Assembly: GCA_945883745.1 (NCBI GenBank)
Contig: CAMCYH010000008.1
Coordinates: 1-46,752 of the forward strand
From: Candidatus Kuenenia stuttgartensis
Lineage (GTDB): Bacteria > Planctomycetota > Planctomycetia > Pirellulales > UBA1268
DNA length: 46,752 nt
Reading direction: 5' to 3'
Shown: positions 1 through 9,516 of the stretch, piece by piece
Position numbering within the stretch: position 1 is the stretch's first letter
Layout: every line of letters begins with the position of its first letter
Made by a program: the position numbers and the translations under genes
Notes under the pieces: generated by a model
Databases searched by the model: none
The model's input: only the letters and a program-made list of their open reading frames with translations
Told to the model about the DNA's origin: nothing

Positions 1-838
1 TCTCTGCGCTTGATTAGACTTTCACTCCTCCCCACAAGTCATCCCCTCGGTTTTCAACCCAAGTGGGTTCGGTCCTCCACGCGGTTTGACCCGCGGTTCA
101 ACCTGCTCATGGGTAGTTCGTGCAGTTTCGCGTCTACCACCAGCGACCATAAGTCGCCCTATTCAGACTCGGTTTCCCTGTGGCTACGGTCCTGAGGACC
201 TTAACCGAGCCGCTGACGGTAACTCGCCGGATCATTATGCAAAAGGCACGCCGTCACGCATTGCGGTTACCCGCCATAGCGCTCCGACCGCTTGTAGGCA
301 CATGGTTTCAGGTTCACATTCCTCCCCTAGCAGGGGTTCTTCTCATCTTTCGATCGCTCTACTTGTTCACTATCGGTCATCAGGGAGTATTTAGCCTTAC
401 GGGATGGTCCCCGTCGATTCAGTCGAGGTTCCACGTGACTCGACCTACTCAGGGTACCCCCTCAACGGAGCAACTCAGCTTTCGCGTACGGGCCTGTCAC
501 CCTCTGTGGACGACCATTCCAGATCGTTCCGCTAGCCTGTTGTTTGTAACTCCTCGGGGGCCCTACAACCCCGCGGTGGAAACCACCACGGTTTGGGCTG
601 TTTCCCTTTCGCTCGCCGCTACTAAGGAAATCGATTTTTCTTTCTGTTCCTGCGGTTACTGAGATGTTTCAGTTCGCCGCGTTGGCGACCGTGACCTATG
701 AATTCAGCCACGGCCAGTTCGGGAATCCCGGGATCATCACCTGTTTGACGGTTTCCCCGGGCTTATCGCAGTCTTCCGCGCCCTTCAAAGCCTCCTGATG
801 CCTAGACATCCCCCATGCGCCCTTTGGAGCTTGACCAC
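1..838 (-). rRNA. 23S ribosomal RNA, 5' part (runs off the left edge)
   Basis: Read on the minus strand this is the beginning of a bacterial 23S rRNA. The 5' end is near 836-838 (GGTCAAGC, followed by the conserved GGATG and CTAGGCATCAGGAGG blocks). Further in come other conserved domain I blocks, such as AGTAGCGGCGAGCGAAAGGG. About 838 nucleotides (domain I and part of domain II) are inside the window; the rest lies to the left. No 16S rRNA or tRNA lies upstream of its 5' end, because a divergent protein gene begins at 1382. The 23S gene is therefore transcribed separately from 16S, as is common in Planctomycetes. The boundary is good to a few bases. Confidence 0.97.
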
Positions 839-1023
839 CCGAATCGAATGCTCGCGAACGAACATATGATCGGATGCCTAACTCCCTCCCGACTCCCTTG
901 CTGGGAAGCCGGGAAGGCAACGATTTTTCTCGCTCTTTCACGCCGGCCCTCACGGACCGGCTGAAAAAATTTTGAGCCTTGGGAGAACGCTTCAAGAAGA
1001 GTGCTTGAGACACTTCTTCCATC

Positions 1024-1071
1024 GGCATTCTTTCAAGATGCCAACTACCACGACCAGATTGTCAAAGAACA
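1024..1071 (-). promoter_or_regulatory. boxA-like antitermination site plus hairpin in the 23S leader
   Basis: On the minus strand 1071-1058 reads TGTTCTTTGACAAT, close to the E. coli rRNA boxA (TGCTCTTTAACAA). About 15 nucleotides downstream, 1042-1024 can form a small stem-loop (GGCAT, nine-base loop, ATGCC), giving a nut-like boxA plus hairpin order. It lies about 220 nucleotides before the 23S 5' end. In other bacteria boxA recruits NusB/NusE to keep polymerase from terminating on untranslated rRNA. The boxA match is seen directly; its function here is inferred. Confidence 0.7.
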
Positions 1072-1296
1072 AAACAAGCCGGTGACACACTGCGGGGCAG
1101 AATGCCAACGGCTCGTGACCCTGCCACACGTCCTTTTGGGACGCCATGGACAGAGGTTCGCATCGGCGGGGATCTCAAAATCACCGGCGAAACGGGCCTC
1201 AACCCATGGCGATGTGCCAATGGACTCGAGCCTGAGTCACGAACTCGTCGCGGGAACCGAATTCCGAAGAAAGGTCATCGGCCGAACGATTCAAGA

Positions 1297-1325
1297 AAAT
1301 TAGCCGACGCACCATCGGCCGTCAA
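1297..1325 (-). promoter_or_regulatory. Candidate promoter for the separate 23S rRNA unit
   Basis: Minus strand: -35 TTGACG (1325-1320), a 17-base spacer, then -10 TAATTT (1302-1297). Transcription would start near 1290 and give a leader of about 450 nucleotides before the 23S 5' end, containing the boxA site. The -35 matches consensus at 5 of 6 positions, the -10 only at 3 of 6. The stretch 839-1381 holds this leader and promoter and no protein gene that I can support. Confidence 0.5.
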
Positions 1326-1381
1326 GCGGCTGGAAAATAAGCCCAGAAATGGCGCAGAAAACGAGTGTATAACCGAATTTC

Positions 1382-2665
1382 ATGAATGCCTTCTTTCGTG
1401 CAGCAGCATCGCCCGCAGTGGTTCTTCCGGCAATCCTCGCCACCGGTGGGATGGGGGCGTTTTTTCCTTCCGTGGCGGCCGAGCCGCCGCAGACCGTGCC
1501 GGTGGTCGTGGCTCGGGTCGAACAACAGGAACTCGCCCTCGGTCAGTCGTTTGTAGGTACGGTTTACCCAGCCCGCGTAAGCGATGTTGGGAGCGCCGTC
1601 GACGGGCGTGTCGCCAAACTACCGATTGTCGAGGGGCAGCATGTCGCGGCCGGGCAGCCGATTGCCGAATTGCTGCGCGGCCTGCTTGAGATCGAGAAGG
1701 CCGGCGCCGTGGCCGAACGTGATCGCCGGCGGCATGTCCTCGCTGAGCTCGAAGCGGGCTCTCGGCCCGAAGAAATCGATCAACGACGGGCCGCCGTTCA
1801 GGGACTGGAGGCCCGCATGGAATACGCCCGCAGCCGGCTGGAACGGCTCCGGCGGCTCGCGGAACGGGGTACCAGCACGGCGGATGAACTTCTCGACGGC
1901 GAAACAGAGTTTCGCCAAGTTGAGGCTGAACTTCGTAGCAGCCAGGCAGCGCTCGACCTGGCCGAAGCGGGCCCGCGCGAGGAACAAATCGCCCAGGCCG
2001 CTGCCGCGGTCGCAGCGCAGGAGGCGGAGGTCGAGCGGATCGACGATCAACTCGGCAAGCACACCATTCGGTCGCCGTTCGAAGGCTGGGTCGTGGGCCG
2101 CTTCACCGAAGAGGGCCAGTGGCTCGCGCGGGGCGGGCTTGTGGCCCGGATCGCCGAATTGAGCCGCGTTGAGGTCGAGGTGCAGGTGCCCGAAATAGCC
2201 ATCGCATCATTGGCCACCGGCATGGACGTCCGGCTGGAATTTGATGCCGCCCGTGACCAAACCTGGATCGGCCGCGTCGAGCGTGTCGTGCCGCAGGCTG
2301 ATCTGCTGAGCCGTAGTTTTCCCGTCAAGGTGATCCTCGAAAACAGGATCAGCAACGGGCAGCCAGTGCTGCGTGGTGGCATGCTCGCCCGAGCCTGGCT
2401 TCCGGTAGGCAAGACGGGCTTGGCAACCGTTGTGCCCAAGGACGCGCTCGTGCTGGGCGCGGGCGACCCCCTCGTCTTCGCCGTCGATCCGTCCCCGGCC
2501 CCGTCTGGCACAGGTGTCGTTCGGCCCGTCCGCGTGTCGCTCGGAGCCACACTGGGCGGCAGTGTGGAAATCATGAGTCCGATCGAGCCCGGGTCTCTGG
2601 TTGTCGTCCGTGGGAACGAACGGCTCCGGCCCGGCATGAGTGTCTCCTTTTCGGCAGTGCCATGA
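1382..2665 (+). CDS. RND efflux periplasmic adaptor subunit (HlyD/MFP family)
   Basis: Membrane-fusion protein of 427 residues that should link the inner-membrane pump encoded next to it to an outer-membrane channel. An N-terminal signal peptide ends around VAAEPP (residues 30-36). A barrel-sandwich (lipoyl-like) half follows (SAVDGRVAKLPIVEGQHVAA), then a long Ala/Glu/Arg-rich alpha-hairpin (about 95-215), the returning lipoyl half (IRSPFEGWVVGRFTEEGQW) and a beta-barrel with a C-terminal membrane-proximal domain. The stop overlaps the next start (ATGA), so the two are translationally coupled. The start is the ATG that gives the signal peptide; no strong ribosome-binding site is seen. No TolC-type partner gene follows. 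Substrate unknown. Confidence 0.9.
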   Translation: MNAFFRAAASPAVVLPAILATGGMGAFFPSVAAEPPQTVPVVVARVEQQELALGQSFVGTVYPARVSDVGSAVDGRVAKLPIVEGQHVAAGQPIAELLRGLLEIEKAGAVAERDRRRHVLAELEAGSRPEEIDQRRAAVQGLEARMEYARSRLERLRRLAERGTSTADELLDGETEFRQVEAELRSSQAALDLAEAGPREEQIAQAAAAVAAQEAEVERIDDQLGKHTIRSPFEGWVVGRFTEEGQWLARGGLVARIAELSRVEVEVQVPEIAIASLATGMDVRLEFDAARDQTWIGRVERVVPQADLLSRSFPVKVILENRISNGQPVLRGGMLARAWLPVGKTGLATVVPKDALVLGAGDPLVFAVDPSPAPSGTGVVRPVRVSLGATLGGSVEIMSPIEPGSLVVVRGNERLRPGMSVSFSAVP

Positions 2666-5600
2666 ACCTCATCCAGGGCTGTGTCGCCAACCCGGTGAAG
2701 GTGGCTGTCGGCGTGCTGCTTGTCACGCTCTTCGGCGGCCTGGCCCTGATCACGATGCCGATCCAACTCACGCCGGAAGTGCAGGTCCCCACAATGTCCG
2801 TGGAGACCCGGTGGCCGGGGGCAAGCCCCCAGGAGATCGAACGGGAGATCGTACAGCCGCTCGAGGAACAACTCCGGAGCGTGGAGGGGCTTGTGAAACT
2901 CTCCAGCGAGTCGAGCGACTCTGTGGGAACCGTGTCGCTTGAATTCGCGATCGGCACCAGCATGGATCAGGCCCTGGTCAAGGCCAACGCCCGCGTCCAG
3001 CAAGTTCGCGACTGGCCGATCGACGCCGACCGTCCGGTCATCCGTACCGCCAGCGTGAATGATCGACCCATCGCCTGGCTGATTCTCAGCCAGGCTCCCC
3101 CCGACCCAGACGAAATCGAACGGGCCAAAACCCAACACCCGTCCCTGGCAGCCGCCTTAGACCGCGTGCTTGCCGCGCGGTCGACCGACCTTGCCCTCTT
3201 TCGCCTGCGCCGGCTGGTGGCGGCGCACCCCGAACTGGAGTCGCTCGCACCTCCCCCCATCGACATTGAGTCGATGCGGAGAATGGCCGAGGACGACATC
3301 GAGACCCGGCTGGAGCGGGTCGATGGCGTGTCCAACGCCGACCTCGTCGGCGGCCGGGCCGACCAGTTGCAAGTCATCGTCGATCCGCAGCTGCTCGCGG
3401 CCCGCCAACTCACGATCGACGACCTGCGGACTGCCCTTGCCAATCAAAATGCCGACACGTCGGCCGGAGACTTCTGGGAAGGGAAACGGCGTTACGTGGT
3501 CCGCACCCTGGGCCAGTTTCGCTCCGTCGAGCAGGTCGGAGGGGTGATCATCACCCGCCGCGACGGCAAGCCCGTCTATGTCCGCGATGTCGCCCGCGTA
3601 CAACTTGGCACGCGGAAGCCCGACGGTGTCGTCCGCCGCTTCGGCGCGAGCAACATCGCGATCCGCGTGACCCGCGAGACGGGCGCCAACGTGCTCGACA
3701 CGATGGCGAAGCTACGAACGGTGGCCGACGACATCGACCGCACGATCCTGCGTCGCCAGGGACTCGGATTGTCGATGGTCTATGACGAGACCACCTACAT
3801 CGATTCGGCGATCGGTCTGGTTCGCAGCAACATCGTCTGCGGCGGTCTCCTGACGATTGGAACACTGCTCGTTTTTTTGCGGAACGCTCGTTCCACGCTC
3901 ATCGTGGCCCTGGCGATTCCCATCAGCGTGATCGGTACGTTTCTGATCCTCGGCCTTGCCGGTCGAACACTCAACGTCATCAGTCTCGCAGGCATGGCCT
4001 TCGCCATCGGCATGCTCGTCGACAACGCCGTCGTCGTGCTGGAAAACATCTACACGCGGTGGACTGGTGGCGAGGATTCCCACACGGCCGCCATTCGTGG
4101 AGCCAGCGAAGTGTGGGGGGCCGTGCTGGCCAGCACCCTGACGACGATCGCCGTCTTCCTGCCGGTGCTCTTCGTGCGGGAGGAAGCAGGCCAGCTCTTC
4201 GGCGACATCGCCCTGGCAATCAGCGCTGCTGTCGGCTTGTCCCTCATCGTGTCCGTGCTGGTCGTGCCGACGGCGGCGGCCCTCCTGCTGCCGCGAAACG
4301 CTGCCCGCACAACCACGGGGCATGGAGACGCAGCGAGCCGTTTGGGCCATGCGTTTGCCGGTCGGGTGATCGGGCTGAACCGTTTCCTCCAGGTCAGCCT
4401 GGGAAGACAAATCGCCGCTTCAGCCGCGATCGTTGCCGTTGCCGTCGCGGCCACCTGGCTGCTGATGCCCAAGGTCGAATACCTGCCAGAGGGCAACCGC
4501 AACCTCGTCTTTGGAATCCTTTTGCCCCCGCCGGGCTACAACCTCGACGAGCTTCTCCGCATGGGCGACGTTGTCGAGGAGCGACTCCTCCCCTACTGGG
4601 ATGTTGACCCTGACACACCCGAGGCCGCCGCCCTCGACGCCCCGATCCTCGGGGACTTCTTTTTCGTGGCCCGGGGCCGGAGTGTGTTCCTCGGGTTGCG
4701 AGCCCTTGATCCGCTGGCAGCCAGCCGGCTTGTGCCGCTGGTGCGGCGCGTGGCCGCCGGGCTGCCCGGCACCTTCGCAGTCGTCAAACAATCGAGCCTT
4801 TTCGAGCAGGGGATCGGATCTGGGCGATCGATCGACGTGGAGATCACCGGCCCCGACCTCGAAAAGCTGGTCGCCCTCGGCGTGCGGGTAATGGGGATGC
4901 TTCGCGAAGCGACCCCAGGTAGCCAGAACCTTCCCAAGCCGTCGCTTGATCTGTCGAGCCCGGAGGTGCAACTCGTGCCGAGGCTGGAGCAGGCTGCCGA
5001 CATGCGGCTCGACACCCGACAACTTGGTTACATGGTCGACTGCCTCGTTGATGGCGGCTATGCCACTGACTACTTCCTCGGCAGCGACCGCATCGATCTG
5101 GTCATCAAGGGCGACGATCGCTTTGTGCGGCAGACCCAGGACCTTCGCAGTCTGCCTGTCATCACGCCGGGGGGCCAGCTCGTCCCGCTGGAGAGCGTGG
5201 CCGAGATTCGCGAGTACTCCAGCGGCCCGGAGCAGATTCTTCACCGGGAGCGGGAACGAGCCATCACGGTACAGGTCTCGCCCCCGGAGCGGATGCCGCT
5301 GGAGGAGGCGCAGGAACGGATCCAGACCATGGTCGTCGATCCGCTCCTCTCGGCGGGAGATCTCGACGGCGGCTACGCGATCACACTCGGCGGCACGGCC
5401 AACAAACTGCAGGGCACCTGGCGGGCACTGTGGTTCAACCTCGTGCTGGCCGGGCTGATCACCTACCTGCTGATGGCCGCGCTCTTCGAGTCATGGTTTT
5501 ATCCGGCGGTGATCATCGCGGCGGTGCCGCTCGGAGGCGTCGGCGGCTTCGTGGGGCTCGCGCTGCTCAACGCGGCGGGCGGCCCTTTCGGCATCTTCCA

Positions 5601-6021
5601 GTCGCTCGACGTCCTCACGATGCTGGGCTTCGTGATCCTCATCGGCACGGTCGTCAACAATCCGATCCTCATCGTCGATCGCGCGCTCCAACTGGTTCGG
5701 AGCGAGGGCTGGGCGACCAATGATGCGATCCTGGAGGCGGTGCGGAGTCGCATTCGGCCGATCTTCATGACCACGATGACGACCGTTCTCGGGCTGCTGC
5801 CCCTCGTCCTTTTTCCCGGTGCGGGGAGCGAACTCTATCGCGGTCTGGGCGCCGTACTCCTCGGCGGCCTTCTGGTCGCGACATGCATCACCCTGGTGCT
5901 CGTGCCAGCCCTTCTGGCCCTCTGCTTTCGGTTTTTTCGGCCCACGAGGCTCGTCACGGCAGAAGAAAAACTCTTCCAGGGAGTTTCCTCCGACGAAACC
6001 TCCGCCCTTTCGGTCCGTTAA
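2662..6021 (+). CDS. RND efflux transporter permease (AcrB/HAE family)
   Basis: Proton-driven inner-membrane pump of 1119 residues, slightly longer than AcrB. It starts with the usual TM1 (VKVAVGVLLVTLFGGLALITMP) and the porter segment PEVQVPTMSVETRWPGASPQEIE. The central membrane block contains GMLVDNAVVVLENIYTRW, the TM4 proton-relay region in the DN form seen in many HAE-type pumps. The second half repeats the architecture, ending with the block around LMAALFESWFYP and the IGTVVNNPILIVDRAL segment. An extra loop at about 140-185 (QAPPDPDEIERAKTQHPS onward) lengthens the first porter domain. It is coupled to the adaptor by a 4-base overlap. Substrate range cannot be read from the sequence. 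Confidence 0.93.
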   Translation: MNLIQGCVANPVKVAVGVLLVTLFGGLALITMPIQLTPEVQVPTMSVETRWPGASPQEIEREIVQPLEEQLRSVEGLVKLSSESSDSVGTVSLEFAIGTSMDQALVKANARVQQVRDWPIDADRPVIRTASVNDRPIAWLILSQAPPDPDEIERAKTQHPSLAAALDRVLAARSTDLALFRLRRLVAAHPELESLAPPPIDIESMRRMAEDDIETRLERVDGVSNADLVGGRADQLQVIVDPQLLAARQLTIDDLRTALANQNADTSAGDFWEGKRRYVVRTLGQFRSVEQVGGVIITRRDGKPVYVRDVARVQLGTRKPDGVVRRFGASNIAIRVTRETGANVLDTMAKLRTVADDIDRTILRRQGLGLSMVYDETTYIDSAIGLVRSNIVCGGLLTIGTLLVFLRNARSTLIVALAIPISVIGTFLILGLAGRTLNVISLAGMAFAIGMLVDNAVVVLENIYTRWTGGEDSHTAAIRGASEVWGAVLASTLTTIAVFLPVLFVREEAGQLFGDIALAISAAVGLSLIVSVLVVPTAAALLLPRNAARTTTGHGDAASRLGHAFAGRVIGLNRFLQVSLGRQIAASAAIVAVAVAATWLLMPKVEYLPEGNRNLVFGILLPPPGYNLDELLRMGDVVEERLLPYWDVDPDTPEAAALDAPILGDFFFVARGRSVFLGLRALDPLAASRLVPLVRRVAAGLPGTFAVVKQSSLFEQGIGSGRSIDVEITGPDLEKLVALGVRVMGMLREATPGSQNLPKPSLDLSSPEVQLVPRLEQAADMRLDTRQLGYMVDCLVDGGYATDYFLGSDRIDLVIKGDDRFVRQTQDLRSLPVITPGGQLVPLESVAEIREYSSGPEQILHRERERAITVQVSPPERMPLEEAQERIQTMVVDPLLSAGDLDGGYAITLGGTANKLQGTWRALWFNLVLAGLITYLLMAALFESWFYPAVIIAAVPLGGVGGFVGLALLNAAGGPFGIFQSLDVLTMLGFVILIGTVVNNPILIVDRALQLVRSEGWATNDAILEAVRSRIRPIFMTTMTTVLGLLPLVLFPGAGSELYRGLGAVLLGGLLVATCITLVLVPALLALCFRFFRPTRLVTAEEKLFQGVSSDETSALSVR

Positions 6022-6069
6022 AATACGCGTCCTTCCTACCTCTCGCCCCCGTCGCTGGAGCATTTTCCC

Positions 6070-7032
6070 ATGCTTTGCCGAACGCCTGCTCAGACGTCTA
6101 GCAATTCCCGCCTGCTTCATGGCTTCACGCTCGTTGAACTGCTGGTCGTGATCGCCATCATCGGCACGCTGATCGGGCTGCTCCTTCCTGCCGTGCAGTC
6201 GGCCCGCGAGTCGGGGCGGCGCATGGCCTGTTCCAACAACCTGAAGCAGGTGGGGCTGGCGGTGGCCCTGAGTGATGACATCACCAAATCGTTCCCCACT
6301 GGCCGGCTTACTCGCGATCCGTTCGATATCTCCTGGTCGTTCCGCATCCTGCCCTACATGGAAGAGCAGGCAATCTTCGACGCCCGCAATCCGGACCACA
6401 CCGTCCCGTGCTGGGACGCCTCCAATGCCACTGCCTTTCGCACGCCCGTGGCCGCCTTCTCCTGCCCCAGCCGCAGGCCGCCCGCCGCTGATCGCAACTT
6501 CGACAACAACAATGACCCTCCCGTGATGGAAAACGCGGCGGCTGGCGGTGATTTCGCCGCCAACGCCGGCACCTACTTCAACTACGCGCCATCCGCCGCA
6601 GGCAGCATCGATCCCAAGCAGGCAGGGCCGATCCACACGTTTTCGAAGGTCCGTGGTGCCCAGGTGACCGACGGCCTGAGCAAGACCTTTGCTGTTGGAG
6701 AACGGCACATCCCGCCTCCCGATTCTGCGGTTGCCGCCAACATGGTGCACTTCCAGCAGGGCGACACGGCGTTCTTCCCCTCCGACACGCCGCATGTGCT
6801 GTTTCGAGATACCGCGCGGGGCCTGGCGGACGGCCCCAGTGACACCAGCAACCGCAAATTTGGCAGCCGGCATCCGGGTGTCACGCAGTTCGTATTTCTC
6901 GACGGACATGTCGAGGCGATCGCGAATACCACGGGCCTCGACATCTTGCGCTGGTACTGCGCGATCGGCGATGGCAACGATCCAACGGCTCCGACAGACG
7001 GCGCCGATCCCGGTGCCGGGGGTGTCTACTAG
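6070..7032 (+). CDS. DUF1559 domain protein with type IV prepilin-like N-terminus
   Basis: 320 residues. The N-terminus carries a prepilin/pseudopilin cleavage and methylation motif ([20 protein letters not shown]) followed directly by the DUF1559 body ([20 protein letters not shown]). Near the C-terminus is the family signature around [15 protein letters not shown], the H-x9-DG region. DUF1559 proteins are massively expanded in Planctomycetes and are thought to be pseudopilin-like secreted or surface proteins of unknown role. The gene follows the pump by 48 bases and is followed by a small gene with a strong ribosome-binding site. The start is supported by the short pre-helix leader before the GFTLVE motif. 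Confidence 0.92.
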   Translation: MLCRTPAQTSSNSRLLHGFTLVELLVVIAIIGTLIGLLLPAVQSARESGRRMACSNNLKQVGLAVALSDDITKSFPTGRLTRDPFDISWSFRILPYMEEQAIFDARNPDHTVPCWDASNATAFRTPVAAFSCPSRRPPAADRNFDNNNDPPVMENAAAGGDFAANAGTYFNYAPSAAGSIDPKQAGPIHTFSKVRGAQVTDGLSKTFAVGERHIPPPDSAVAANMVHFQQGDTAFFPSDTPHVLFRDTARGLADGPSDTSNRKFGSRHPGVTQFVFLDGHVEAIANTTGLDILRWYCAIGDGNDPTAPTDGADPGAGGVY

Positions 7033-7048
7033 GAGGAGGAGCGACCGC

Positions 7049-7684
7049 ATGGGTACGAGCAACACAAGGAAGATTGCTTCCACATCGAAACGCAACGCGG
7101 AGCGCCGGTCATGGAAGTCTGCCGTGCTGGTGACGCTGTTGATCGTTGCAAGTGGCGGCGCCTGGTTCCTGTTCGGACGCGGCCCCAACTTCGCGGCCGA
7201 AGCGGAGACCTTGCAGCGACAAATGCTCTCCACCGAGATTTCGCCCCAGCAGCGGCGGGAGATGCTTGCCAGGCTGATGCGGCATGTCGACAAGCTCGAC
7301 AGCCAGGCGCAGCGAACACTCCTGGCCTCCGTACGGCAGCAGTGGCGGGACATCCAGCGAGAGGACATGGACGCCTACTTTGCCGCCTCTGAGTCCGATC
7401 GCCAGGCGACGCTCGACCGCTGCCTCGACCGCCTCGTGCTCATCGCCGATCTGGCCGCGGCATTTTCACCCGGCGGCATGCGGGTGCGGCAGCCCCGCCC
7501 CGAGGGCGGCCCCGAGCGGAAGGCAACCCCCGACTCCCAGCCAACTCGCCGGCCTGCCCAAGACTCGGCAACGGTAGCCGCGCAGAAAAAAGCGCTGGAA
7601 GCCTACACGGCCGCCCTGGAAAAACGGGCTCGCGAGCGGGGCATGGAGGTGCCGATGCCGGGCCGCCGGCGGCAACGCGGCTGA
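7049..7684 (+). CDS. Small single-pass membrane protein, unknown function
   Basis: 211 residues, no family recognised. A basic N-terminus (residues 1-23) precedes one membrane helix (SAVLVTLLIVASGGAWFLFG, about 24-43). The rest is helical and charged, with a Pro/Arg-rich section near 145-170 and a basic C-terminus (PMPGRRRQRG). The ATG at 7049 is chosen because AGGAGGAGGA lies at 7031-7040 with good spacing, 16 bases after the DUF1559 stop, so the two probably form an operon. Small membrane proteins after DUF1559 genes are common in planctomycetes; a partnership is only inferred. Confidence 0.72.
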   Translation: MGTSNTRKIASTSKRNAERRSWKSAVLVTLLIVASGGAWFLFGRGPNFAAEAETLQRQMLSTEISPQQRREMLARLMRHVDKLDSQAQRTLLASVRQQWRDIQREDMDAYFAASESDRQATLDRCLDRLVLIADLAAAFSPGGMRVRQPRPEGGPERKATPDSQPTRRPAQDSATVAAQKKALEAYTAALEKRARERGMEVPMPGRRRQRG

Positions 7685-7710
7685 GCCTCGGGCGGAAACC
7701 CAAACTGGCA

Positions 7711-7739
7711 TTGGTACCGCCGGCACGGCCTTCGATAAT
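7711..7739 (+). promoter_or_regulatory. Candidate promoter for the glycosyltransferase gene (predicted leaderless)
   Basis: -35 TTGGTA (7711-7716), 17-base spacer, -10 GATAAT (7734-7739). The expected transcription start, about seven bases after the -10, falls on the A of the ATG at 7746, so the mRNA would have essentially no 5' leader. No Shine-Dalgarno sequence is visible upstream of that ATG. Confidence 0.5.
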
Positions 7740-7745
7740 CCCGCG

Positions 7746-9281
7746 ATGGCTATTCCTGCTCCGGCGCTCGGCCCCCGCACGACCACCGATGGCGTCGGTC
7801 GGCTTGTTGGCTGGCTTGATCCCACCGTGCCTTTGTTTTGGGCCTTCGTCGCGGTCCATGTGATCGCCTGGACGATCGTGCCGGCAGTCGCCCAGCGGTG
7901 CGTTCCCTACGACACGGTCGAAATGTTGTATTGGGGCCACGAGTGGCAGTGGGGGTACTACAAGCACCCTCCCCTGCCCGCCTGGATCGCCGAATGCTGC
8001 TGGCTGCTGTTCGGCAGTGTCGACTGGCCGATCTATCTCGTCAGCCAAGTGAGCGTGGCCCTGTGCTTCGTGGCGGCCTGGCTTCTGGCCCGTGAGGTTC
8101 TTGCGCCGTGGCCGGCCTTGGTGTCGGTGATGCTGCTGGAGCTCTGTCCGTTTCTGAATTACACGACGCCGCAGTGGAACAACAACGGACCGACAAAGCC
8201 CGCCTGGGCGTTCGCGATTCTATTTCTCTTTCTGGCGCTGACGAAACGCCGGTGGTGGTGCTGGCCGGCCGCCGGTGCCGCCCTCGGTCTGGCAATGCTC
8301 GCGAAGTACGACGTGGCCCTGCTCGTCGTCACCATGATCGGCTTCCTCGTGCTCCATCCGGCCGTCCGGTCTTTCAGGACGGCGGCGGGGGCCTTCGCGA
8401 TGCTCGTCGCGGCCGGCTTGGTCGCCGCTCCGCATCTGGCCTGGCTGCTCGATGGCGACGCGCCCACGCTCGCCTATCTGAGGAGTCGGGTTCCCGAGGC
8501 CCGCAGCTGGCTTAATCACATCACGGGCCCACTGGGTTTTCTCATTGCCCAGATTGGCACCGTCATCGGCATGCCGCTGCTGGTCGGAACGGTGTTCGGC
8601 TGGAAGTGGCATCTGGTGGCCGGTGACGACCGGCGGCGGTTCGCCCGGACGTACCTCCTCGCGATGGTGCTTGGGCCTCCGACGCTCGCCCTCGCCGCGT
8701 CAGCCCTCACGGGCATGCGGATGGTCGCCCTGTGGGGCTCCCCGATGTGGACATTCTTCGGGGTCCTGCTGATGGTGGCGTTCGAACCGGCCGGAACTCC
8801 TGCCCAGTATCAGCAACTCGCCCGTCGCTGCCTGGCGTGGGGCGCGATCCTGCTCATGGCCTTCGGCCTTGCCAAGGCCTTTCACGGAGAGTTGAAGGGG
8901 GAGCCTCGACGGGTTCATTACCCGGGCCGGGCCCTGGCGAAGGAGATCAACCGCCGCTGGTCCGCGGTGTCGAGCGAGCCGCTGACCATCATCGGTGGCG
9001 ACGCTTGGCTAGCCGGCCTCGCCGCCTTCTACGATCCAAACCGCCCCCACGTCTATCCGGAGTTGCAGGCGGCCTGGGCTCCTTGGCTCGATGACCAAAA
9101 GCTCCGGCGTGCTGGCGGCATGCTGGTCTGGCAGGAGGCCACCGACGATACCGTTCAGGGCTGGCTCGACCGCTTTCCCGGGACCCGCATCGAGCCCCCG
9201 ATCGAACTGCCCGTACCGGGCGTCTTTCGGAACCTCAGCGTCCGAATCCAGACGGCGATCGTTCCTCCGGCCGAGCCCTGA
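7746..9281 (+). CDS. ArnT/PMT-like membrane glycosyltransferase (GT39/GT83 type)
   Basis: Polytopic membrane protein of 511 residues that should transfer a sugar from a polyprenyl-phosphate carrier on the outer face of the membrane. The first periplasmic loop after TM1 has the PMT_2 hallmark: an acidic residue (YDTVEMLYWGHEWQWG) followed by YYKHPPLPAW (about 56-80). About ten hydrophobic segments follow, then a soluble C-terminal domain (about 375-511). The closest analogues add 4-amino-arabinose to lipid A or mannose to proteins; the acceptor here is unknown. It stands alone, just outside the left end of the integrated element. Confidence 0.85.
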   Translation: MAIPAPALGPRTTTDGVGRLVGWLDPTVPLFWAFVAVHVIAWTIVPAVAQRCVPYDTVEMLYWGHEWQWGYYKHPPLPAWIAECCWLLFGSVDWPIYLVSQVSVALCFVAAWLLAREVLAPWPALVSVMLLELCPFLNYTTPQWNNNGPTKPAWAFAILFLFLALTKRRWWCWPAAGAALGLAMLAKYDVALLVVTMIGFLVLHPAVRSFRTAAGAFAMLVAAGLVAAPHLAWLLDGDAPTLAYLRSRVPEARSWLNHITGPLGFLIAQIGTVIGMPLLVGTVFGWKWHLVAGDDRRRFARTYLLAMVLGPPTLALAASALTGMRMVALWGSPMWTFFGVLLMVAFEPAGTPAQYQQLARRCLAWGAILLMAFGLAKAFHGELKGEPRRVHYPGRALAKEINRRWSAVSSEPLTIIGGDAWLAGLAAFYDPNRPHVYPELQAAWAPWLDDQKLRRAGGMLVWQEATDDTVQGWLDRFPGTRIEPPIELPVPGVFRNLSVRIQTAIVPPAEP

Positions 9282-9296
9282 CGCGAGCCCTCAAAG

Positions 9297-9345
9297 AAAA
9301 AGGCGCTGGTGGGAGTCGAACCCACGATGGCGGATTTGCAATCCG
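9297..9345. repeat. Left attachment repeat; displaced 3' half of tRNA-Cys
   Basis: These 49 bases are identical to 15724-15772. On the minus strand they contain the 3' half of tRNA-Cys (anticodon GCA, anticodon 3' stem, variable loop, T-arm, 3' acceptor strand) without the 5' half, so this is a non-functional tRNA fragment. In the usual model of integration into a tRNA 3' end, this is the original chromosomal 3' end, pushed away when the element supplied its own copy. It is the boundary of the element opposite the integrase. Confidence 0.92.
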
Positions 9346-9516
9346 GAACCGGAGCCGGTTTCGCCCGAGAATGGCAGCGATTCCTTGGAAGTGCCCACAA
9401 TAATGCCCACACCCGGCCGGGCAGATGGCGACCTCGCTGTGGTGGTCGAGGCATGGTCGAGCCTGCCTGCCGCCCTGAGGGCTGGCATCCTTGCGATGGT
9501 GAAGGCGAGCCGCTGA
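9346..9516 (+). other. Detached 3' coding segment of the integrase gene (56 codons plus stop)
   Basis: Immediately after the left repeat, in the frame that continues the integrase reading frame, there are 56 open codons ending at TGA 9514-9516. The translated tail begins EPEPVSPENG and ends with a well-formed amphipathic helix (LAVVVEAWSSLPAALRAGIL, then AMVKASR). The frame agreement is exact: in both repeats the phase gives RWRICNP. On excision the integrase (14150 onward) would read through the repeat into this tail. In the integrated state the segment has no start of its own. That it is coding is inferred from frame and composition. Confidence 0.72.

Noticed and set aside
10..1028. Open reading frames over the 23S rRNA region, on both strands (for example 180-662 and 696-1028)
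   Set aside because: They lie in conserved rRNA sequence or its leader and have no protein-like features.
5491..7368. A 625-codon open frame on the minus strand
   Set aside because: It is antisense to the RND pump, DUF1559 and the small membrane protein gene. Long antisense frames are common at this GC content, and its translation shows no domain.
9297..9345. A second tRNA-Cys gene
   Set aside because: Only the 3' half is present; the D-arm and 5' acceptor strand are missing, so it cannot be functional.
9091..9516. A 141-codon plus-strand frame running from the glycosyltransferase through the left att repeat
   Set aside because: Its first half is an out-of-frame reading of the glycosyltransferase and then of the tRNA fragment. 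Only the part after 9346 is retained, as the detached integrase tail.
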